A DNA stretch of 35,271 bases from Chloroflexota bacterium (GCA_902812345.1 CADDZM010000020.1:1-35271); one strand, 5' to 3'. Numbered from the stretch's first letter, positions 8,222 to 17,210 are shown. Notes: generated from the letters alone by a model not told the origin. Made by a program: numbers and translations.

Positions 8222-10270
8222 TTATAAATATTCGCGGATTTTGTTGAGGGCGGCTTTGTTCATGCCGGGGACGGCCAGCAAATCTTCGTCTTTTGCGGCC
8301 TTGATTTTGGCAGCGGTGCCGAAATTCTTTATCAGGGCTTGTTTGCGTTTGGGTCCAATGCCCGGCACGCTGTCGAGCGGCGAGGCGAAAGTGTTCTTGC
8401 TGCGTAACTGGCGGTGGAAGGTAATCGCGAAACGGTGGGCCTCATCGCGCAGGCGCTGGACCAGGTAAAAAGCTTCGCTGGTGCGCGGCACGTAAAGCGG
8501 CAAATCCTGGAACGCCTTGACGATTTCGTCATGGCTGCGGCCCGGCCCCTTGGTCATGCCAAAGAGCGGAATGTCACCCAGGTCAAGCTCATTGAGGACT
8601 TCGGCCACCGCCCGCAACTGCGGTTGACCGCCGTCAATAATCAGGAGGTCGGGCATGGACTGCCAGGAGTAGTCTACCTTTTTCCTGACCGCCAGGTCCG
8701 GTTTGGCCCGCTTGCCCTGGCCTTTTTCGGCTCCCAAACCCGGGTGGCCGCGCACGCCCCACTGCTGGTCGTGAGGGTCTTGCACTTCCATACCTTCGTC
8801 AAGTTCAAGTTCCTGCTCTTCGGCTTCCAGTTCCAGGGCTGCTTCCTCGATATTTTCCTCGATGTCCTCGCGAGCGTTCAGGTCGGCTTCCTCCACCGTT
8901 TTGGCCCGTTTGAAGCGGCGGCGGATAACCTCTTGCAACGAGCCGAAGTCGTTCGCGCCCTCGAAACCCTTGATTTTAAAGCGGCGGTAGTCCGATTTCT
9001 TGGGGCTGCCGTTCTCGAACACAACCATGCTGGCGACATTGTTCGTCCCCATCGTGTTTGAAATATCGTAGCACTCGATACGGCGGGGCAGTTCGGGCAG
9101 CTTCAGGAAGTTTTGCAGTTCAAGCAGGGCTTTGGTGGTCTTTTGCTCGTCGTTAAGCCAGCGCAGGCGGTTCTGTTCGAGCGTTTCCTGGGCGTTCTGG
9201 GCGACCATCTGGACTAAATCATACTTGTCGCCCGACTTTGGCACGTTGATTTCAACCTCCATCCCGGCCTTTTTGGAGAGCCACTTGGTGATGGTCTTAA
9301 GCTCCTTAATCGGGAACTGGACCTGCAAACGGGGCGGCACAAAGGTTGCCTCGCTATAGTATTGCTTCACAAAGCTGGCCAACACGTCGCGATCGGTTTC
9401 GTCCTCGACGCCCTGCAGCATGAAGTTCTCGCGGCCAATCAGCTTGCCGCGCCGGATAAAGAAGACCTGGACCGAGGCTTCGCCTTCCGAACGGGCCAGG
9501 GCAATCACATCCTCGTCAAAAGACGAACTGCTTACCACCTTTTGCTGCTCGACCACACCCCGGACCGCGCCAAGCTGGTCGCGCAGGTGGGCCGCTCGCT
9601 CGAATTGCAAGTCTTCGGCGGCCTGCGACATTTGTTCTTCAAGGCGCACGATAACATCATCGGATTTGCCTTCCAGGAACATTATCACCTGGTTGACCGC
9701 TTCGTCGTATTCGCCTTTATCGGCCAGACCCGCGCACGGCCCCAGGCAGCGATGAATGAAATATTCCAGGCAGGGGCGGGGTTCTTTCTCGGTGATTTTC
9801 AGGTCGCAGTTGCGGAACGGGAAAAGCTTGTCGAGGGTTTTGATGGTGCGAGAAGCAGTGCTATTTCCGGCGAAGGGGCCAAAGTAGCGCGCTCCGTCGT
9901 CCAGCACCTTGCGCACGATAAAGACGCGCGGCCACTTTTCGTTGGTAGTTACCTTGATGTAGGGGTAAGTCTTATCATCGCGGAGCAGGATGTTATAGCG
10001 GGGCCGGTATTCCTTGATGAGAGTATTTTCCAGGTTCAGAGCTTCGGCTTCGGTATCCACCACGTAATACTCGAAGTCCGCGATATTCGAAACCATCAGC
10101 CGGACTTTAGGAGCCTGCCCGGTTAAAGAGCCGAAGTAGTTGGAAACCCGATTGCGCAGCGAGACAGCCTTGCCCACGTAAATAATCTGATTGTCTTTAT
10201 CTTTCATGATATAGACGCCGGGGCGGTGGGGCAGGGATTTTACTTTTTCATCAAGATAGGCGCGGTCCAT
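8222..10270 (-). CDS. uvrC: UvrABC excinuclease subunit C
   Basis: Nuclease of nucleotide excision repair, cutting DNA on both sides of a UvrAB-marked lesion. Domains in order: GIY-YIG nuclease (RPGVYIMKDKDNQIIYVGKA, 16-35); Cys-containing region (CLEYFIHRCLGPCAG); UVR motif (near 205-240); RNase H-like nuclease with the expected Asp-Asp-His set at D402 (YDIS), D546 (LIIDGG) and H612 (DEAHRFA); and tandem helix-hairpin-helix (VPGIGPKRKQAL and VPGMNKAAL). At 682 residues it is about 70-80 longer than usual, because of a Glu-rich, low-complexity insertion at about 458-535 inside the RNase H-like domain. The ATG at 10270 has only a weak GGAAA ribosome site. Identity is certain. Confidence 0.97.
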   Translation of the reverse strand: MDRAYLDEKVKSLPHRPGVYIMKDKDNQIIYVGKAVSLRNRVSNYFGSLTGQAPKVRLMVSNIADFEYYVVDTEAEALNLENTLIKEYRPRYNILLRDDKTYPYIKVTTNEKWPRVFIVRKVLDDGARYFGPFAGNSTASRTIKTLDKLFPFRNCDLKITEKEPRPCLEYFIHRCLGPCAGLADKGEYDEAVNQVIMFLEGKSDDVIVRLEEQMSQAAEDLQFERAAHLRDQLGAVRGVVEQQKVVSSSSFDEDVIALARSEGEASVQVFFIRRGKLIGRENFMLQGVEDETDRDVLASFVKQYYSEATFVPPRLQVQFPIKELKTITKWLSKKAGMEVEINVPKSGDKYDLVQMVAQNAQETLEQNRLRWLNDEQKTTKALLELQNFLKLPELPRRIECYDISNTMGTNNVASMVVFENGSPKKSDYRRFKIKGFEGANDFGSLQEVIRRRFKRAKTVEEADLNAREDIEENIEEAALELEAEEQELELDEGMEVQDPHDQQWGVRGHPGLGAEKGQGKRAKPDLAVRKKVDYSWQSMPDLLIIDGGQPQLRAVAEVLNELDLGDIPLFGMTKGPGRSHDEIVKAFQDLPLYVPRTSEAFYLVQRLRDEAHRFAITFHRQLRSKNTFASPLDSVPGIGPKRKQALIKNFGTAAKIKAAKDEDLLAVPGMNKAALNKIREYL

Positions 10271-10302
10271 TGCTTTAAGAAATTTCCAGTGTTTTTTACA
10301 AA

Positions 10303-10341
10303 CAGGGTAAAAGACGATTATTAAGACCGCCTTTTACCCTG
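10303..10341 (-). terminator. Hairpin terminator between the cyclophilin gene and uvrC
   Basis: CAGGGTAAAAG and CTTTTACCCTG form a perfect 11-bp stem with a 17-nt loop. On the minus strand it lies 22 nt after the cyclophilin stop and is followed by TTTGTAAAAAA, an imperfect T-tract. It separates the cyclophilin transcript from uvrC, at least partly. Confidence 0.65.
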
Positions 10342-10363
10342 GATTTTGGGTTAATAGGCCGGA

Positions 10364-10813
10364 CTATTCGTCAACGACCTTAACCGACTTCATTTTATCG
10401 CCCTTACGAATCTTCTGAACTAAATCCTGGCCTTCGACGACCTGGCCGAAGACGGTATAGTTTTTGTCCAGGAACGGGGCCGGGGCCAGGCAGATATAGA
10501 ACTGGCTGCCCGCACTATCCGGGTGTTGCGAACGGGCCATCGCAACGGTCCCGGTCAGGTGCTTGCGGTCGTTGAACTCGGCTTTAATCTTGTAACCGGG
10601 GCCGCCCGTGCCGTTGCCGCTGGGGTCGCCGCCTTGCACCACGAAGCCCGGTTCGACCCGGTGAAAGGTCAGACTGTTGTAGAAGCCGCTGTTCGCCAGC
10701 TTTTCAAAGTTTTTAACAGTTTCGGGGGCGACATCGGGATAGAACTCAATTTTGATGGTCCCACCGTTTTCAAGTTCAATATAACCAGTCTTTTTGCCGG
10801 TTGGCTGTGTCAT
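10364..10813 (-). CDS. Cyclophilin-type peptidyl-prolyl cis-trans isomerase (cytosolic)
   Basis: Catalyses cis-trans isomerisation of X-Pro bonds, assisting protein folding. The 149-residue protein is essentially a bare bacterial cyclophilin domain: TIKIEFYPDVAPETVKNFEKLA, FHRVEPGFVVQGGDP (with the catalytic Arg in FHR and the Gln of the active site), GTGGPGYKIKAEF, GTVAMARSQHPDSAGSQFYI, and FGQVVEGQDLVQKI. There is no signal peptide, so it acts in the cytoplasm. AAGGAG 6 nt before the ATG fixes the start. Its neighbour upstream encodes a lipoprotein with a very similar C-terminal domain, which suggests a local duplication. A terminator lies on each side. Confidence 0.95.
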   Translation of the reverse strand: MTQPTGKKTGYIELENGGTIKIEFYPDVAPETVKNFEKLANSGFYNSLTFHRVEPGFVVQGGDPSGNGTGGPGYKIKAEFNDRKHLTGTVAMARSQHPDSAGSQFYICLAPAPFLDKNYTVFGQVVEGQDLVQKIRKGDKMKSVKVVDE

Positions 10814-10854
10814 TTTAATCTCCTTATGCTCATTTTCTCAATAAAGAGCCAAAA

Positions 10855-10907
10855 AAGCTGTTACAACGCTTTCTGGCCTGAAAACCATGCTTGCATTGTA
10901 ACAGCTT
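10855..10907 (-). terminator. Intrinsic terminator after the cyclophilin lipoprotein gene
   Basis: On the minus strand AAGCTGTTACAA pairs perfectly with TTGTAACAGCTT (12 bp) and the stem runs straight into a six-base T run. The 29-nt loop contains a further short dyad (ATGCTTGCAT). Confidence 0.8.
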
Positions 10908-10931
10908 GATTGGTGAAAATAAAGATTCCGG

Positions 10932-12281
10932 TTATTTGACGGTGATGGTCACCGATTTCATCTTGTCACCGACCGCGATATTATCTACCACGTCCATACC
11001 CTCAACGACCTGCCCGAAGATGGCATAACTGCCGTCCAGGTGGGGCGCGTCGGCCAGACAAATATAGAACTGACTGCCCGCGCTGTTCGGGGCCGAACTG
11101 TGAGCCATGGCGACGGTGCCGCGCGCGTGCTTTTTGAGCGTGGTGAACTCATCCGGGATGCTATAGCCGGGACCGCCCGTGCCATCGCCTTTAGGGTCAC
11201 CGCCCTGGACCACGAACGGGGCCGGGCTTTTCTCGACCCGGTGGAAGGTCAGGCCGTTGTAGAAGTTAGATAAGGCTAACTTCTCAAAGTTTTCGACAGT
11301 CTTAGGAGCCAGGTTCGGGCAAAGCTGAATGACAATCTTGCCGCCCTTTTCCATTTCAATGTTGGCGAACGCATTCTGGCCGGGTCCTACAGCCGGGGTT
11401 GGACTGCCCGGAATGGCGAACGGGGTGGCGGCAGCAGTCTGGCCGACCTTGCCGGAGGCAATCAGAATGAGGGTGTCGCCCTGTTTGATATTGCTCTGAA
11501 ATTCGGTCGGGTAGCCGGTAACATCGGTAATGCTTTCCAGGCTGGCGACCACTTTGCTGCCGCCTTTCTGGTAGACCAGTAGCGATTGTTTGTTGGTAAG
11601 GTCACTCTCGACGCGGAACTGAACCCAGCCATTGGACTCAAGGGTCTGGCGCAAGAAGGCGTCAACCTTGTCGAAACTGTCCGGTGTATCGGCAAAACTT
11701 ACCTTATCCGGGGTGAAGCTGCCAAAGATGGTGGCAAACTGAGCGTCAGCCAGGTTAGCAATAACCCCCTGGGAAGTCGCGTCCCCCGCCGGGAGGTCTT
11801 TCTGCCCGCTATAGCTAAGATTGGGCAGGGTCGCCAGGTCAGTTACAGTCGTGGTTGGTTTGGGGGCGCTGGCGGCGGGGGAGGCACTGGCGGCTACCGT
11901 GTCAAGGCAGGGATTAGCCGAAACAGCCGTCCCGCCGGTGCCGGGCGTAGCACTCGAGCCGCCGGAAGCAGCGGCAGTGGTCCCAGGAATAGCGGTAGTT
12001 CCCGCGCCGGGCGTGGGAGCTGCGGTGATAGCGCCTGCCGCCGTAGTGCCGGCCACCGCACCCGTTCCAGCGGAGGTAGTAGCGGCAGCGGCAGTCGTGG
12101 CCGAACCGGCAGGCGTATTTAATATGGGAGCCGAAGTTGTTCCACCGAGGGATGCCGCTTTGGTGGCGCTGCTGGTGGTGGCAGGAACGGCGGTCGGATT
12201 ATCGCCGCAAGCAAGCAGCGTCATGCACAGCAGCAAAGCAACCAGCGCAAAGCCGGTGTATTTAAACTTCAAAATAGACAA
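10932..12281 (-). CDS. Cyclophilin-type peptidyl-prolyl isomerase, surface lipoprotein
   Basis: A 449-residue lipoprotein. A short signal peptide ends in the lipobox LLAC with Cys25. Residues ~30-150 are a low-complexity Ala/Thr/Ser/Gly/Pro linker. Residues ~155-285 form a separate domain that I do not recognise (NLADAQFATIFGSFTPD, then LRQTLESNGWVQFRVESD). The last ~150 are a complete cyclophilin domain (IVIQLCPNLAPKTVENFEKLA, FHRVEKSPAPFVVQGGDP, SAPNSAGSQFYICLA). It would fold secreted proteins on the outer face of the membrane. The start is TTG with AAGGAG 9 nt upstream; no in-frame ATG lies before the signal peptide. The cyclophilin part closely resembles the protein encoded next to it. 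Confidence 0.92.
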   Translation of the reverse strand: MSILKFKYTGFALVALLLCMTLLACGDNPTAVPATTSSATKAASLGGTTSAPILNTPAGSATTAAAATTSAGTGAVAGTTAAGAITAAPTPGAGTTAIPGTTAAASGGSSATPGTGGTAVSANPCLDTVAASASPAASAPKPTTTVTDLATLPNLSYSGQKDLPAGDATSQGVIANLADAQFATIFGSFTPDKVSFADTPDSFDKVDAFLRQTLESNGWVQFRVESDLTNKQSLLVYQKGGSKVVASLESITDVTGYPTEFQSNIKQGDTLILIASGKVGQTAAATPFAIPGSPTPAVGPGQNAFANIEMEKGGKIVIQLCPNLAPKTVENFEKLALSNFYNGLTFHRVEKSPAPFVVQGGDPKGDGTGGPGYSIPDEFTTLKKHARGTVAMAHSSAPNSAGSQFYICLADAPHLDGSYAIFGQVVEGMDVVDNIAVGDKMKSVTITVK

Positions 12282-12306
12282 CGTGTGAAACTCCTTCTGA
12301 ATTTGG

Positions 12307-12335
12307 ATTATGCCAGGCGACCGATGAGCAGTCTA
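12307..12335 (-). promoter_or_regulatory. Candidate sigma-70 type promoter of the lipoprotein cyclophilin gene
   Basis: On the minus strand TAGACT (-35) and CATAAT (-10) are separated by 17 nt. The -10 lies about 25 nt before the TTG start, which leaves room for the AAGGAG ribosome site. Confidence 0.5.
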
Positions 12336-12363
12336 ACCCTTATTTTAACATATTGGTGTTTAG

Positions 12364-12391
12364 TTTTTAGTTTTCAGTTTTTAGTTTTCAG
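12364..12391. repeat. Heptamer tandem repeat, four units of TTTTYAG
   Basis: Four successive 7-bp units alternate TTTTTAG and TTTTCAG, preceded by a partial unit. It lies in the gap between two minus-strand genes. Heptameric short tandem repeats of this kind are known from intergenic regions of cyanobacteria and some other bacteria; no function is evident here. Confidence 0.7.
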
Positions 12392-12439
12392 CTAGCTTTA
12401 ATCCTAGTCTAACAAAGGCATACCCAAAAATACTGGCAA

Positions 12440-14650
12440 TTAAACACTAAAAACTATCGTCCCGTAGCTAACCGGAGTATCGTTTTTAAGGGTCAGGTCA
12501 TTGAGGCCGGGCCGCAGTGTCAGGCTTAATTCCACCGGTTGCAAGCCCGTATTCACCTGCTGAGCGGGTAGGGTCTGGCCGTTAAGGGTGGGCGTCAGGT
12601 TGGCCGGGCTTTTTACAGCCTGGGTGTTGCTGAACCGTAGTTTGACCGACATGGGTTGCTGGTAGGGGTTGAAAAGTTCTAGCCGCGCCGAGGCCGCGAC
12701 TGACCGGACCGGCCCGTTGGCCGTATCCTCGCGGTTGCCCCAGCCGTCGCCAAGTTGGGCCAGGACTTTGGAAGGGTCGGCCTGGCTGCCGTTTTCGATA
12801 AAAGCGGGGGTTTTCCAGACCTGAATTTCCTGGTCCTGGTAGACCGGCCTTGTATCTTTGCCGAAAACCGTTTGCAGCACTTCGTTCGCATTAAACCGGC
12901 TGTCCGGGGTTTTGAGCAGGCCGGGATGGACGATTACATAGCGAATTTTGTAATACTCAAGTACACTCTGGGCGTTTTTCAGGCTTGCCCGGTCCAGGAT
13001 GTCGCGCCCGTAAAGGCATTGTCGGGGGTTCGGGCAAAAATCAAGCTGGAGCAGGTCGCGGATACCCGGATAGGTTGCAAAAGGATAGTCGGGTTCGCGG
13101 GAGAGGTAGCCGCCCACCATCGGGTGCTGCGAAACCGTCTGGAAGTACATGGCCTTGCTGATGATTGAGGCGCCCGAAGAGTCGGGCGTTTCGAGGACCG
13201 CGAAGTCGTTCCGGGGATCTTCTTTAGCAATCTGGGAGTAAAAAGCCGGGACCGAGGTAGCGGCGGTCGGGCGCGGGCCGGGAAAGAATTCCAAAAAGAC
13301 CAGCAATCCGGCCAGGGCCGGTAAAATCCAGTCCTGGCCGCGCCTTATTCTGGAATTCTTCATGCGAGTGCGGGCAAAATTCACCAGCCAGCCAAGCCCG
13401 TAAGCGGCCAGGACGGCCAGGCAGAGCGTCGTTACCAGGGTATAGCGCAGGGGCACACGGGCGATATTGCCAAAGGGCAGCTTGAACATGAAGCCGCCGG
13501 GCAGGGGCAAGCCGTTTTCGATATTGACAGGGGTCCAGTTCGGGTCGAAACTTACGTGTAAGACCAGGCCCAGGGCCAGCACCAGGAAAATCAGGGCCAC
13601 GCCTCCCCAGAACCAGTTTTTCTTGAAACCCACGACCAGGCCCAGGAGCGCCAATCCAAGCGCGAAAAAGCCCAGGAAATTGCCCCGGTATTCCGGGTTA
13701 TCGCTCGACCCAAAAATCCCCCACAGGGCTGATGGGCCGGTGGTGAACAATCCTTTAAGAGTGGCCGAGTTGTAAATTACCGTAAAGCGGGGCTGGGTCG
13801 CACCGCTCGAACCGGCCTCGCGCAGGGTCGGCAGCAGAATGGGTAGCACCAGCACTCCGTACACAGCCATCACTCCGACCGCCAGGGCTAACGTGCGCGG
13901 CCAGGTTTGCCGCCACTCTTTGCGCTCCTGCCAGAGCTTATAGAGGGTGAAAAGGCCGCTAAAAATGACGGCATACAGCAGGTAATACCAGGTGTCCAGC
14001 GACAAAACCAGCAAGAAAACCACGCTCAAAACCCGCCAGAGCCAGGGACGGGCCTCGCGGTTGAGGGTCTTCAGGAAGCATAAAATGTACAGGGGCAGCC
14101 ACTCGATTGAGGTCAGTTCCAGCTGGCCCAGGTTCAAAAGGCGCGACTCAAGCGGCGAACAGGCATAGATTAACCCGGCCACCACCGAAGCCGCCGGGTT
14201 GCCGGTCAGGTAGCGGGCCAGCAGATAAACGCCCCACCCGGCCACGGTCAACTGGAACAGGATAACCAGGTTAAACGACGCTACCAGGCCGAACAGCAGT
14301 TGCAACGGCGTGGAGATATAGCCGTCCATCGGGTCCAGGGCATGAAAGAAAAGGTTTGCCCCGACCGGGTGCAGCAGCATGGGGGTTGTGTAAGGATGGG
14401 TATGCAAATCGAGCAGCGAAAAGCGCATCCACCAGTTGTTCCAGAGGTGCTGCCAGACATCGCCGCTTTCACTTAAAACCACCCGGTCGCCCAGGTGCAG
14501 GGCCAGCGGCCAGCTAAAGACAATTGCCACCACCAGGTAAAAGGCCAACGGCAGCCAGGTGGCGGTCCTGGGGCTGGCCCAGAAATATTGCCCGCCGGAC
14601 CGGGGAGCGGCCAGAGAAGATTTTTCGGATTGTTGTTCCAGGTTGTTCAT
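12440..14650 (-). CDS. Large polytopic membrane protein, probable GT-C type glycosyltransferase
   Basis: 736 residues. A short polar N-terminus (MNNLEQQSEKSS) precedes about twelve hydrophobic segments up to roughly residue 460, then a soluble C-terminal part of ~270 residues that should face outward. The first extracytoplasmic loop has SESGDVWQHLWNNWWMRF and HPVGANLFFHALDPMDGYIS; acidic residues in this loop are where GT-C and YfhO-like enzymes place their catalytic Asp. Such enzymes transfer sugars from polyprenyl-phosphate donors. The substrate cannot be predicted. The C-terminal region ends in a beta-rich stretch (SLTLRPGLNDLTLKND). It is downstream of another large membrane protein with a 28-nt gap, so they are probably one transcript. 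Membrane topology is certain, enzymatic role tentative. Confidence 0.7.
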   Translation of the reverse strand: MNNLEQQSEKSSLAAPRSGGQYFWASPRTATWLPLAFYLVVAIVFSWPLALHLGDRVVLSESGDVWQHLWNNWWMRFSLLDLHTHPYTTPMLLHPVGANLFFHALDPMDGYISTPLQLLFGLVASFNLVILFQLTVAGWGVYLLARYLTGNPAASVVAGLIYACSPLESRLLNLGQLELTSIEWLPLYILCFLKTLNREARPWLWRVLSVVFLLVLSLDTWYYLLYAVIFSGLFTLYKLWQERKEWRQTWPRTLALAVGVMAVYGVLVLPILLPTLREAGSSGATQPRFTVIYNSATLKGLFTTGPSALWGIFGSSDNPEYRGNFLGFFALGLALLGLVVGFKKNWFWGGVALIFLVLALGLVLHVSFDPNWTPVNIENGLPLPGGFMFKLPFGNIARVPLRYTLVTTLCLAVLAAYGLGWLVNFARTRMKNSRIRRGQDWILPALAGLLVFLEFFPGPRPTAATSVPAFYSQIAKEDPRNDFAVLETPDSSGASIISKAMYFQTVSQHPMVGGYLSREPDYPFATYPGIRDLLQLDFCPNPRQCLYGRDILDRASLKNAQSVLEYYKIRYVIVHPGLLKTPDSRFNANEVLQTVFGKDTRPVYQDQEIQVWKTPAFIENGSQADPSKVLAQLGDGWGNREDTANGPVRSVAASARLELFNPYQQPMSVKLRFSNTQAVKSPANLTPTLNGQTLPAQQVNTGLQPVELSLTLRPGLNDLTLKNDTPVSYGTIVFSV

Positions 14651-14678
14651 AAAAAAGTTATAAAGAGCAATAAAAGGG

Positions 14679-17210
14679 CTACAAGAAGTAGCAATTATAA
14701 AGAATCCAACCGGCCTGCAAAGCCAGGGCGCAAGCCAGCAATCCCACTACCGTCCGGCCAAAGCCGTTATACCGGCCCAGCGCTTTCAAGACCAGGTATC
14801 CAGCCAGCAGGGTTGTAAAAACGCCGTTTAGCGAAAGTAAGTCCCAGTCGTTTGAACCTAAATCGGGGTTCCAGACGAGCGAAAAAAGCCAGGTGTAAAC
14901 AGCCAGGCTGCCCAACAAAAAGCCTACCGGGTCAAGCGCCTGCCGGCGCAGCAGCCACAGCCCGGCCAACTGTACTACCAGACCAAGAATTGCCAGCGAA
15001 ATGATAGCCTGGCTGCCAACCCAGACCAACCCCAGGACGAAGCAGAGCAGGCCCGCTCCGATTACTCCCCACCCGGCGTAACCCTTTTTCGGTTTCGCGT
15101 GGGCCAGGAGCCAGCCGCCGCAAAGGACGATTAAGGGCAGGGCCAGCGGAGCCAGCCGCATTTGCAAATTGAACTGGTAAACCAGCCAGTCCCAGGAAAT
15201 AATCGGGTAAAACTCGCGCGAACCGGGCCGCACGCCACTCGCCAGCAGCGGTTTGAATGAGCCGTTGTCGTTGCCGCCGAACTGGAGCCGGGCTACCCCC
15301 CACTGCTGCCAGCTATAATTGTACATTATAAACAGTAAACCGAAAGCCGCCACTCCACTGACCCCTACCAGCCCGGCTAGCAGGGCATCTTTCAATAAAT
15401 GGGACCGGTTCAGCCCGGCGCGGCTGAAAAACCCGGCCCGCCACAGCAGCAAAAAGACGAAAGACGGTCCCAGGAAAAGCGCCTGGGGATGGAGCATGAC
15501 CGCTACCGCCAGCGTTCCCGCGGGCCAGGCAATATTTATTTTGCCTTTTAACGCCAGCACGCTTAGCCAGGCGTAGACCAGCGCCGCCAGCGTTACGAAA
15601 GTATAGCTTTCGATATACCCGAAAAAGAGCAGTAAGGTCGCCGGGCTTAACAGCAGACCCACCAACAACCAGCGCCCTGCTCGCAGCCGGGTCAGGTTTG
15701 CCGCCAGCAGGGTGGTGACGGCCACGAAGACCCCCCCGGCTAAAACGCTGGTAAAGATGTAAGTGTATTCAGGCCGCCACCAGTCGAAGTTAAGCAGGCC
15801 GCGCCAGAGTACGAAGTGCAGGGCAAAGTCGAGCGGTTCGCGTTCCCGCCAGATAAGAAAGTCGTCCCGGCCTGTTTCGAGGCGGTATTGCAGGAACAGC
15901 TTTAGCTTGCTGACAAGCTCAGCGCTATCGCCATAGCGGTCCTGGGCGCGCAACAGGTAAAAAACCAGACTTGCCGCTATTCCGCCCAGCGCCAGCCACC
16001 AGTAAGGATTCAGCCGGGGCAGCTTTTTGAGTAAAAAGGACGGTTTCCAGGTGTAACCTGCAAAAGAAAGTAGGGCCAGGCTGCCCCCAATCGCTACAAC
16101 AAGCAGGCTCAGCCACCAGGGAATATCCCCAAACCGTTTAAAACCCCAGCCGTTCGCGGCCAGGTCCGTAAAGACGAGCGGCACGACATAGTTTAATAGA
16201 AGAATGGCTAAAGCCGTCCCCACCAGAACGCGGCTCAGAAGGCGCAGCGATTTTGAAGGTTGCCCGGACGCCTGTGGGGTTGCCACCGGGGGCGGGAACA
16301 GGCCATTTTTTACATAAAACCGCGCCCGGCTTAAATCAGCCAGCGCCAGCGGAGCCACCAGGCGGGCCGTGAAAAGGGCGGCCACAGTTGCCAGGACCAT
16401 AAAAAGGGCAAACTCGATTTTCCCGGCCAGGCCCACCCGCTCGAATGCCACGAAACCCAGCCATGCCACTACCGGCAGCAGCGAAACGGCGGTCACGACC
16501 AACGGGCGCAACCGGAAGGTCATCAGCAGGCCCCACCCGCCGAGGGCGATAACCAGCGTGACCAGGATTTCCAGCAGAGTTGGCACGCCTAATTTTCCAG
16601 CCGCCGCGCCCGACTGCACCTGGACCGAGTGGACGAGAAGGCCCAACTCCCGGCGGTCGCCCGGCGGTGAATAAGCAGTGGTATCAATTTGCAGGGTGGG
16701 ACCGAACCAGATATTGGTCAGGAAGCCGTCCTTATAAGTCGAGAAGCCGCCGGGTAGAAATGCGGCCAGCCGAGAGGTTTCGCCGCAATACTGCTGCCTT
16801 CCCTTGTTAAGGGAAAAGCTTTGAAAGGCCGGGACCGGCTTGCCGCCGGAAACCAGGGTCAGGCTGGCCGCGCGCTGGACCGGAAAGATTTCTTCCACGT
16901 CCAGGCAAACCCGCAAATGGCTGTCAACCGGTAACAGTTGGACCTGGGCCTGGGGTTGGGCCCAGCGATAAGCGCCGTTCTCGTTTTTCTCAAGAGCATA
17001 AAAATTATTGAGGTTTGTAGGGTCCTGGGCCCGGGTAATATCAAGCGTATAGCTGGCTGGAAATTGCTGGGCGGCGAAAAGGCCACCGCCGGCTAAAACA
17101 AGGAGAATTAAAAGGCTGGCCAGGTGAAAAATACCCTGCCGCCTGGAAAATTTTACAAATTCCCGGTTACTTTTGTTGTCCTCGGCAAGGTTTGCAAAAC
17201 CCTGGGCCAA
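14679..17210 (-). CDS. Very large polytopic membrane protein of unknown function
   Basis: About 843 residues. After a polar N-terminus and one membrane segment (IFHLASLLILLVLAGGGLFAAQQF) comes an extracytoplasmic domain of ~150 residues with two Cys (VCLDVEEIF and YCGETSRL), then some 16-18 hydrophobic segments to the end. Loops contain acidic stretches such as LRAQDRYGDSAELVSKLK and ETGRDDFLIWREREPLDFALH, compatible with a GT-C style enzyme, but no defining motif is clear. The frame is open to TTG at 17243, but I prefer TTG at 17210: AGGAG lies 9 nt upstream of it, while the promoter at 17255-17283 would leave only about 5 nt before 17243. It is followed closely by the 736-residue membrane protein. 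I cannot name the family. Confidence 0.72.
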   Translation of the reverse strand: MAQGFANLAEDNKSNREFVKFSRRQGIFHLASLLILLVLAGGGLFAAQQFPASYTLDITRAQDPTNLNNFYALEKNENGAYRWAQPQAQVQLLPVDSHLRVCLDVEEIFPVQRAASLTLVSGGKPVPAFQSFSLNKGRQQYCGETSRLAAFLPGGFSTYKDGFLTNIWFGPTLQIDTTAYSPPGDRRELGLLVHSVQVQSGAAAGKLGVPTLLEILVTLVIALGGWGLLMTFRLRPLVVTAVSLLPVVAWLGFVAFERVGLAGKIEFALFMVLATVAALFTARLVAPLALADLSRARFYVKNGLFPPPVATPQASGQPSKSLRLLSRVLVGTALAILLLNYVVPLVFTDLAANGWGFKRFGDIPWWLSLLVVAIGGSLALLSFAGYTWKPSFLLKKLPRLNPYWWLALGGIAASLVFYLLRAQDRYGDSAELVSKLKLFLQYRLETGRDDFLIWREREPLDFALHFVLWRGLLNFDWWRPEYTYIFTSVLAGGVFVAVTTLLAANLTRLRAGRWLLVGLLLSPATLLLFFGYIESYTFVTLAALVYAWLSVLALKGKINIAWPAGTLAVAVMLHPQALFLGPSFVFLLLWRAGFFSRAGLNRSHLLKDALLAGLVGVSGVAAFGLLFIMYNYSWQQWGVARLQFGGNDNGSFKPLLASGVRPGSREFYPIISWDWLVYQFNLQMRLAPLALPLIVLCGGWLLAHAKPKKGYAGWGVIGAGLLCFVLGLVWVGSQAIISLAILGLVVQLAGLWLLRRQALDPVGFLLGSLAVYTWLFSLVWNPDLGSNDWDLLSLNGVFTTLLAGYLVLKALGRYNGFGRTVVGLLACALALQAGWILYNCYFL

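Noticed and set aside
9362-10126. A 254-codon plus-strand frame opposite uvrC
   Set aside because: It lies wholly antisense to well-conserved uvrC sequence and shows no domain of its own.
11586-12288. Plus-strand frames rich in Gly, Ser, Arg or Ala, Val opposite the cyclophilin lipoprotein
   Set aside because: They mirror the low-complexity Ala/Thr linker and have no independent coding evidence.
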